This document shows positions 6,315 through 10,584 of a DNA stretch of 10,584 nt, in pieces. The stretch comes from Alphaproteobacteria bacterium (GTDB taxonomy: Bacteria; Pseudomonadota; Alphaproteobacteria; CBDBCS01; JAHZLG01), in assembly GCA_022599995.1 (NCBI GenBank), contig JAHZLG010000086.1, positions 1-10,584 on the forward strand, in the 5' to 3' direction. How positions within the stretch are numbered: the first letter of the stretch is position 1; each line of letters opens with the position of its first letter. Both the position numbers and the translations under genes were made by a program. The notes below the pieces were generated by a model that was given only the letters and a program-made list of their open reading frames with translations, ran no database searches and was not told where the DNA came from.

Positions 6315-7072
6315 TTTGCTGTCACCCCACTGAGGACACGAATACTAAGCGCCAGCGCGAACAAGATCACGAAGAGGTAATAAAACATATCCCCGACATC
6401 TATCACGCCACGCCCAATCAGCTGGAAATGATGGAGCAAGCTTATGTTCGCCACCAAGGCAATCAAGGCGGGCGGTGCCCACTCGGAGATCGCACTGATA
6501 ATCAACGGCGACCCCGTTAGGGTCAGCACAAAGCACACGGCGAGCGTGCTCACAAAAGCCGCCGTCTGTTGCCTGCAGAACATGGAAATCAAACATCCAA
6601 TGGCAGTGTACGCCCCCCCGAGCAAGGTTGCAGCCACATATTGCGTCATGATGACCCCGTTATCGGGGCTTCCCAGCCAATTCACCGTGATCCAAATGGG
6701 GAAGGTGCCAAGAATACCAATCGCGACCACCGTCCACACTGCGAAGAATTTGGCGAAGACGACTTGGGTCGTCGTCACCGGCAGGGTCATCAACAATTCA
6801 ATGGTGCCCGACCGCCGTTCATCGGCCCACACCCGCATCGACAACGCGGGGATAAGCACCAACAACAACCAGGGCATAAACACAAAGAGTTGTGAAAGGT
6901 TCGCCTGTGCTGTGCCAAAGAAATTGCCCAAGAAGATGGGAAATGCGCCCGCCGCCAGCAGAAAAATGCACAGGAAGATCACCGCGAAGGGTGATTGAAA
7001 CCAGTGCCGCATCTCACGCTTGTACAGTGGTGAGAATGCCCCAAGGAAGGAGCCGAAGTCGGGTGAGGTCAT
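6311..7072 (-). CDS. gldF: ABC-2 type permease, GldF-like
   Basis: The 253-residue protein has six likely membrane helices. Its hallmark is RVWADERRSGTIELLMTLPV (about residues 80-99), between the second and third helices, typical of GldF-type ABC-2 permeases. The N-terminus has FLGAFSPLYKREMRHWFQSP, the amphipathic entry region of this family. With the upstream ATPase and the downstream GldG-like protein it should form an inner-membrane transport complex. Its stop overlaps the next start by 4 bases. The ATG at 7072 has no visible Shine-Dalgarno: the preceding sequence is C-rich. A gap of 251 bases separates it from the ATPase gene, unusually long within such an operon. Whether it moves a substrate or acts as a mechanical or signalling complex is unknown. 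Confidence 0.9.
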   Translation of the reverse strand: MTSPDFGSFLGAFSPLYKREMRHWFQSPFAVIFLCIFLLAAGAFPIFLGNFFGTAQANLSQLFVFMPWLLLVLIPALSMRVWADERRSGTIELLMTLPVTTTQVVFAKFFAVWTVVAIGILGTFPIWITVNWLGSPDNGVIMTQYVAATLLGGAYTAIGCLISMFCRQQTAAFVSTLAVCFVLTLTGSPLIISAISEWAPPALIALVANISLLHHFQLIGRGVIDVGDMFYYLFVILFALALSIRVLSGVTAK

Positions 7073-7126
7073 CGCGGGCGGATCGGTGCTGGAGTGACGA
7101 GAAAGGATGGCGTGAACAAAAGACTT

Positions 7127-7206
7127 AGGCAGGGGGGGGTAAGAGGGAGCAAGAAGGGGCGGGGGGGAGGGGTGAGAAATGGGGGAGAGGGGTGAGAAAT
7201 GGTGAA
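7127..7206. repeat. G-run tract with a 20-bp-period direct repeat between gldA and gldF
   Basis: The plus strand carries G-runs of up to 8 bases. The 16-bp unit gaggggtgagaaatgg occurs exactly twice, at 7167-7182 and 7187-7202. The coding (minus) strand is correspondingly C-rich and G-poor for about 80 bases. It lies within the 251-bp gap (7073-7323) inside the transport operon. I found no promoter or gene in the rest of the gap. Confidence 0.8.
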
Positions 7207-7323
7207 GTATGTGCCAAGACAGGCAGAACTAAACCAACAAGGGCGAGGGGGCCGCCGTAACCTCACGCGCCGAGAAAGCCACCTGAGCCAAGGGATGCAC
7301 GGCAACCAAGGGAAAGCAACACC

Positions 7324-8094
7324 TCATGAAGTCGTAAGCAGGCGGAATGCTTCCTCGAGCACAGCGGTGTCGTAAACCTGACGATCGCCCTGAGTCTGCG
7401 CGGAGGCGAGGGCAGCGAATTCCTCAGGCGTCGAGCTCGACACAATCTGACCATTGGCAATGGTGATCAGTCGAGTGCATAGTGCGGGCACCTCTTCCAG
7501 GATGTGCGTAGAAAGGATGATAGCCTTTTCCTGCGCCAGCGTCCGGATCAGTTTGCGCATTTCGTGTTTCTGGTTGGGGTCGAGCCCATCGGTGGGCTCA
7601 TCGAGCACCAAAACATCAGGATCGCCAATCAGGGCGGCGGCTAATGCCACTCGCCGCCGGAATCCCTTCGACAGCGTCTCAATGGTCTGGTGCAACACCT
7701 GCTGGAGCGAGGTCTCCGCAACCACGACATCAAATCGATCGTTTTTCTCCTTGCCCCGTAAGCCGCGAATAGCCGCGATACAGTGCAGGAAATGCCACAC
7801 AGTCCATTCATCCCATAGGGCTGCCCCCTCGGGCAGGTAGCCCAGCGAACGCCGTGCCTGCACCGACTGGGTTGCCATATCGTGCCCGCAGATGGTCACT
7901 CGCCCCTGCACGGGGGTAAGGTAGCCCGTCACAATCCGCATGGTGGTGGATTTGCCCGCCCCGTTGGGGCCGATCAAGCCGAGCACCTCGCCTTTGTAGG
8001 CATCAAGGCTAATGTCCTTCAAGACGGGCTGCCCGCCAAAGTGATGGCTAATACCTTCAAGGCGAACGTGCGGTAACAGTGATTCTGCAGTCAT
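7324..8094 (-). CDS. gldA: ABC-2 transporter ATPase, GldA-like
   Basis: The 256-residue ATPase has Walker A GLIGPNGAGKST, the GldA/ABC-2-type Q-loop region LGYLPEGAALWDEWTV, the signature LSKGFRRRVALAAAL (LSKGF in place of LSGGQ, usual in this subfamily), Walker B VLVLDEPTDGLDPNQ, and the H-loop ILSTHILEEV. It should power the GldF-like permease encoded next. The ATG at 8094 (MTAESLLPHVRLEGISHHFG) is chosen because the family fold begins soon after it. A TTG at 8148 would add 18 unlike residues. No clear ribosome site precedes either start. A good promoter lies about 130 bases upstream. The C-terminus ends in EEAFRLLTTS with no extra domain. Confidence 0.93.
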   Translation of the reverse strand: MTAESLLPHVRLEGISHHFGGQPVLKDISLDAYKGEVLGLIGPNGAGKSTTMRIVTGYLTPVQGRVTICGHDMATQSVQARRSLGYLPEGAALWDEWTVWHFLHCIAAIRGLRGKEKNDRFDVVVAETSLQQVLHQTIETLSKGFRRRVALAAALIGDPDVLVLDEPTDGLDPNQKHEMRKLIRTLAQEKAIILSTHILEEVPALCTRLITIANGQIVSSSTPEEFAALASAQTQGDRQVYDTAVLEEAFRLLTTS

Positions 8095-8223
8095 CAGAAA
8101 AGAAGCAGCCGGGGAAGGAGAGGAAGAGCAGATGATAAAGATCGGCAAAGAAGAGCAACCTGGAACCGATCATCGATGGGTCAGGGATCACCGTAATGAA
8201 TTCCGCAATCCTGTGTGGGGCGA

Positions 8224-8252
8224 ATCATAATTCACGACCGTATCAAGGTCAA
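8224..8252 (-). promoter_or_regulatory. Near-consensus sigma70-type promoter for the gldA operon
   Basis: On the minus strand TTGACC (8252-8247) and TATGAT (8229-8224) are separated by exactly 17 bases, each matching 5 of 6 consensus positions. Transcription would begin near 8217 and give a leader of about 120 bases before gldA. This is the best promoter in the window. Confidence 0.7.
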
Positions 8253-8260
8253 CAATTCTC

Positions 8261-8332
8261 CCTGCGGTTACCCCTGCAGTTGCCCCTGCGGTTACCCCTG
8301 CGGTTACCCCTGCGGTTACCCCTGAGGCTATG
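8261..8332. repeat. 12-bp tandem repeat (iteron-like) upstream of the gldA promoter
   Basis: Six consecutive 12-bp units start at 8261, 8273, 8285, 8297, 8309 and 8321. Four are identical (cctgcggttacc), the second has two changes (cctgcagttgcc) and the sixth is diverged. Each good unit contains GGTTACC, a near-palindromic GGT-N-ACC heptamer. The array begins 9 bases beyond the -35 box, on its upstream side. Confidence 0.9.
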
Positions 8333-8424
8333 CCACCGATTGTCCCTGAGGTGACGCCTCCGATCTTTCCTCATCGGGCTGTGACAACGTTACCCCTTAG
8401 GCAGAGGGTGCCCCCTTGGTCGTG

Positions 8425-9672
8425 TCACGAAAAGTGAGGTGACCATTCTTGCGGAGGCCAAGTAATCGCGTGCCTGCCAAGCATGGCAACGAGTTGGGCA
8501 TCAGGATCGGCCTCGAATTCCGAGCCGTTGGGCAACCGCAATCGCCACGCATGAAGCCCCAGACGGTGCTCCTCGCGACGAATGGGGGGGGCAGAAGGTT
8601 GCGGCCGGTAGGACGCCTTTTCAGCCCGCTGGTTGGGCGCGCGCAGGCGACGCTTTGCGTGCCGTGATTTCGGCTGGGGCAGGTAATTGGGATCGCTGCC
8701 ATCATAGATCGGGTCGCCCACAATCGGATGACCAATGGCTTCAAGGTGGGCTCGAATTTGGTGCAGGCGTCCGGTGTAGGGCATCACCCGCAACAAGGCA
8801 TAGGGCTTTTCTGCCTTGGTGCCCTCCGCCATAACGGTGTAGTGGCTCGATGCAGGTTTCCCCTCCTTCTTATCGACATAGGCCCGCCGCAGGTGCGGTG
8901 AGATGCGCTCAATGTTCAAAGGCATCTCGAGATGATCCGAAAGCTGGCTGGGAACACCGTGCACCAATGCCAAATAGGTCTTCTCGACACGCTCTTTGCC
9001 GCGATGGGCTATCATTTGCATGGCAGCTTCGGGGGATGCGATTCCTTCTTCGACGGCTGCCGCCCGTTCAGAGTCGGACTGACCCCGAAACCACGTGGAA
9101 AGCGTTGCCGCCGCCTTGCGCCCGCATGCCACGACCATCACGCCGCTTGTCGCCCGGTCGAGTCGATGGACAAGGCGCAATTCGCCGTCAGTATCCGGCC
9201 AAAGCGGCAAAAGGGCATCGATGCTCGAAGCAAGCCCACTGCCCCCCTGCACTGCCAATCCCGACGGCTTGTTGATCGCAACGCACAGGGGAGTACGGGC
9301 CAATTCGAGCTGCTGACATAGCACCAAAGGCGAGGGAGGCGAAGACCTTGCCACCGATGGTTGAGACGAAGACTTTGCCGCCGATGGTTGTCGCTTGGTT
9401 GGAGGTTGTGATGGCAGGGCACGGGCAAAGCGTGCCTTTTCCATCATCGATGGCGGGACTCGCACCTGATCGTCGACCGCAAGGAGCCCTCCGGCACCCT
9501 TGCGTTTGCCATTCACGCGCACCTGTCCCGCCCGCACTAACCGCTGGCATTCGGCAAACCCTATGGCGAAATGGTGGCGCAGATAGCGGTCGACCCGCAT
9601 GCCTTCTTCGTCGGTGGTCACGGCCAATTCGTTCGCACGCAATTGGCTTTCGGGTTGTTGTGACTCTTGCAT
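8425..9672 (-). CDS. rluC: RluC/RluD-type large-subunit rRNA pseudouridine synthase
   Basis: The protein converts uridines to pseudouridine in RNA, probably 23S rRNA. An S4 RNA-binding domain (GMRVDRYLRHHF to QVRVNGKRK) is followed by the catalytic domain with INKPSGLAVQGG, the motif LVHRLDRATSG (catalytic Asp at residue 172 from this start), and MPYTGRLHQIRAHLEAIGHPI then GDPIYDG. It has 415 residues, against about 320 in E. coli RluC. The extra length comes from three insertions: a Ser/Pro/Lys-rich linker after S4, about 30 residues before the KTYLALVHG strand, and a basic stretch (about 327-372) before LHAWRLRLP. The ATG at 9672 is chosen. A GTG at 9720 would add 16 proline-rich residues and is the start predicted if the gene once overlapped crcB. 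The exact target uridines cannot be told; RluC and RluD are both possible. Confidence 0.9.
   Translation of the reverse strand: MQESQQPESQLRANELAVTTDEEGMRVDRYLRHHFAIGFAECQRLVRAGQVRVNGKRKGAGGLLAVDDQVRVPPSMMEKARFARALPSQPPTKRQPSAAKSSSQPSVARSSPPSPLVLCQQLELARTPLCVAINKPSGLAVQGGSGLASSIDALLPLWPDTDGELRLVHRLDRATSGVMVVACGRKAAATLSTWFRGQSDSERAAAVEEGIASPEAAMQMIAHRGKERVEKTYLALVHGVPSQLSDHLEMPLNIERISPHLRRAYVDKKEGKPASSHYTVMAEGTKAEKPYALLRVMPYTGRLHQIRAHLEAIGHPIVGDPIYDGSDPNYLPQPKSRHAKRRLRAPNQRAEKASYRPQPSAPPIRREEHRLGLHAWRLRLPNGSEFEADPDAQLVAMLGRHAITWPPQEWSPHFS
9341..9390. repeat. In-frame 27-bp direct repeat in the rluC linker
   Basis: The 23-bp segments at 9341-9363 and 9368-9390 differ at only two positions and are spaced 27 bases apart. 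They encode related nine-residue units (QPSAAKSSS and QPSVARSSP) in the linker between the S4 and catalytic domains. This looks like a recent in-frame duplication. Confidence 0.8.
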
Positions 9673-9710
9673 TGCAGGGATTTTCAGGGGGAAGGGGGGT
9701 GGGGGTGCGA

Positions 9711-9838
9711 ACGAAGTCACCCGAGAAGGAACAGACAGCGGCGGATGCGCAGGCGTACAAAGTCACCCAAGAAGGGACAGACGGCGGCGGACGCGCAGCC
9801 GAACGAAGTCACCCGAGAAGGGACAGGCGCAGGTAACG
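9711..9838. repeat. 46-bp tandem repeat between crcB and rluC
   Basis: The word aagtcaccc recurs at 9714, 9760 and 9806, exactly 46 bases apart. The surrounding sequence, including gagaagg-acaga and ggcggcgga, repeats with few changes for about 2.7 units. The crcB stop codon (9811-9809) lies in the right-hand copy. The equivalent TGA in the left-hand copy (9719-9717) overlaps the possible GTG start of rluC at 9720. Confidence 0.9.
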
Positions 9839-10204
9839 AACGCAGAGATAGCCCAGAAAGCACGCCCCGACACTGCCGACAACCGAAGCCAAACCATAGG
9901 CAAGGGCTTTGGTTACCAGGCCCGCCTGTATCATGCGCACTGTCTCGAGCGAAAATGCCGAGAATGTGGTGTAGCCCCCCAAGAACCCCGTCACCACGAG
10001 CAATAAGGCAGCGCTCTGAGGACGCAACCCCCAACCAAGCATCAATGCCCCGATCAAGAACCCCCCCATGGGGGTTGCCCCCCACGTGGCCAGAGGAAAC
10101 CACGACGGATTGCTAATCAGGCGCGCCACGAGCAGAGTCACCCCATACCGCCCCATAGCCCCCGCCCCGCCACCGAGAAACACAAGCGCGAAATGGCCGA
10201 TCAT
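9809..10204 (-). CDS. crcB: Fluoride channel CrcB/Fluc
   Basis: Fluc proteins are small dual-topology dimers that let fluoride leave the cell. This 131-residue protein has the usual length and four membrane helices. Family motifs are GGGAGAMGRYGV in the first helix and TGFLGGYTTFSAFSLET in the third, which contains the TTFS sodium-site region and the pore phenylalanines. In the second helix the usual xNxxG is altered: ATWGATPMGGFLIG has Thr where Asn is normally found. The ATG at 10204 is well supported by AGGAG (10216-10212), 7 bases upstream. An upstream in-frame ATG at 10345 would add 47 unlike residues inside the preceding gene. The start lies 10 bases after the stop of the CheR-like gene, so the two are probably co-transcribed. 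No fluoride riboswitch was recognised upstream within the window. Confidence 0.93.
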   Translation of the reverse strand: MIGHFALVFLGGGAGAMGRYGVTLLVARLISNPSWFPLATWGATPMGGFLIGALMLGWGLRPQSAALLLVVTGFLGGYTTFSAFSLETVRMIQAGLVTKALAYGLASVVGSVGACFLGYLCVRYLRLSLLG

Positions 10205-10214
10205 AGGCCCTCTC

Positions 10215-10583
10215 CTAAGGCACACTAGAGGTAGGATGAATGGCAACGCTCGGGGCGGCCGCAGGCGATGGCACTGTGCCGCCGATGCCTCCGCCCGGCG
10301 CGGTTGCCGCTGACTGGCGAAAATGGCGATAATTGGCGGCTTCAACCCCCCCTAAGGCAAGAAACCCCTTCGGCTGCATCCAGCTGCTCAACCGGCCAAT
10401 CACGCCTTGGACAACGCTCGGCTGCATGTACACCAGCACATTACGACAGAACACAATGTCAAACGGGGCACCGAGAATCCCGTCGGGGGTCTGTATCGCC
10501 GGCGGCGCATTCGATAACAAATTATGGCGTTGCACAAAGACTCGGTCAAAAAGCGGCTGTTTTACTTGATAGCGATTTTCCGC
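10215..10583 (-). CDS. cheR: CheR-type protein methyltransferase, C-terminal part (partial, runs off right edge)
   Basis: The frame is open to the right edge, so the N-terminus is missing. About 122 residues are visible. They include YQVKQPLFDRVFVQRHNLL, then GAPFDIVFCRNVLVYMQPSV, then LSSWMQPKGFLALGGVE. FD-I-FCRNVL-Y followed by a KGF-LG segment is the C-terminal half of the S-adenosylmethionine-binding domain of CheR, which methylates glutamates of chemoreceptors. The usual LGHSE ending reads LGGVE here. A tail of about 35 residues rich in Ala, Gly and Pro follows, without the short terminal segment often seen in CheR. A GTG at 10535 could be mistaken for a start, but the frame reads through it with conserved sequence. 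No other chemotaxis gene is in the window. Confidence 0.8.
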   Translation of the reverse strand, partial: AENRYQVKQPLFDRVFVQRHNLLSNAPPAIQTPDGILGAPFDIVFCRNVLVYMQPSVVQGVIGRLSSWMQPKGFLALGGVEAANYRHFRQSAATAPGGGIGGTVPSPAAAPSVAIHPTSSVP

Positions 10584-10584
10584 G

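Larger units (their letters stand above)
8095..8424. other. Intergenic control region of the gldA-zapA operon
   Basis: This 330-bp gap between the rluC-type gene and gldA holds no convincing gene. It contains a leader of about 120 bases, one promoter at 8224-8252 reading toward gldA, and a 12-bp repeat array at 8261-8332. More loosely related CCTGAGG and ACGTTACC words lie between 8333 and 8398. A plus-strand frame across the array reads Pro-Ala-Val-Thr repeats but has no suitable start and a stop codon just before it. Confidence 0.7.

Noticed and set aside
8261..8332. CRISPR array or plasmid-type replication origin iterons
   Set aside because: Twelve-base units without spacers cannot be CRISPR; no replication initiator gene, DnaA-box cluster or AT-rich unwinding region is nearby.
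8253..8460. Plus-strand Pro-Ala-Val-Thr repeat reading frame
   Set aside because: A stop codon lies just before it, no start with a ribosome site precedes the repeats, and the array is better explained as repeated DNA next to a promoter.
9711..9838. CRISPR array
   Set aside because: The units are contiguous 46-bp tandem copies without unique spacers and no cas gene is present.
10205..10345. N-terminal extension of crcB from an ATG at 10345
   Set aside because: It overlaps the CheR-like gene in another frame, while the ATG at 10204 has a strong ribosome site and gives the normal family start.

Overview
This window most likely comes from an alphaproteobacterium with a GC-rich genome. The main pointer is an Irr-type Fur-family regulator with the HHH motif of that class. 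A zapA locus followed by a 6S-like RNA and an MsbA-type exporter half agree with this. Genus and species cannot be read from the sequence. All genes but one (irr) lie on the minus strand.

Layout from left to right. (1) 1-779: the N-terminal half of an MsbA-like ABC exporter, running off the left edge. (2) 780-949: a G-run tandem repeat tract. (3) 950-2308: folC, folate and folylpolyglutamate synthesis, upstream of the exporter on the same strand. (4) 2309-2524: a divergent intergenic region with an inverted repeat and a plausible irr promoter. (5) 2525-2962: irr on the plus strand, whose stop codon lies inside a 27-bp tandem repeat. (6) 3025-3187: five nested helices that could form a 6S-like rod-shaped RNA just after zapA. 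(7) 3181-8094: a minus-strand operon read as gldA-like ATPase, gldF-like permease, gldG-like auxiliary protein, a 67-residue coiled-coil protein, and a ZapA with an unusually long acidic tail. The last four genes overlap or nearly touch. (8) 8095-8424: a control region with a near-consensus promoter and, immediately upstream of its -35 box, an array of 12-bp repeats. (9) 8425-10583: a cluster read as cheR-like methyltransferase (partial), crcB fluoride channel and an rluC/rluD-type pseudouridine synthase. A 46-bp tandem repeat separates the last two.

The gldA-gldF-gldG-zapA block joins an ABC-2 system of the gliding or envelope type to a cell-division factor in what looks like one transcription unit. 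This suggests, but does not prove, a link between envelope remodelling and division. The other genes are housekeeping: folate, 23S rRNA modification, fluoride resistance and iron/heme control.

The most distinctive feature is how many short tandem repeats sit at gene ends and starts (8/9, 12, 20, 27 and 46 bp periods). Two of them contain gene stop codons, and three G-run tracts all lie on the template strand of minus-strand genes. No tRNA, rRNA, insertion sequence, prophage or CRISPR array was recognised. I found no convincing new defence or mobile system. The best candidates for undescribed biology are the acidic-tailed ZapA with its ABC-2 operon, the 12-bp iteron array at that operon's promoter, and the candidate RNA.
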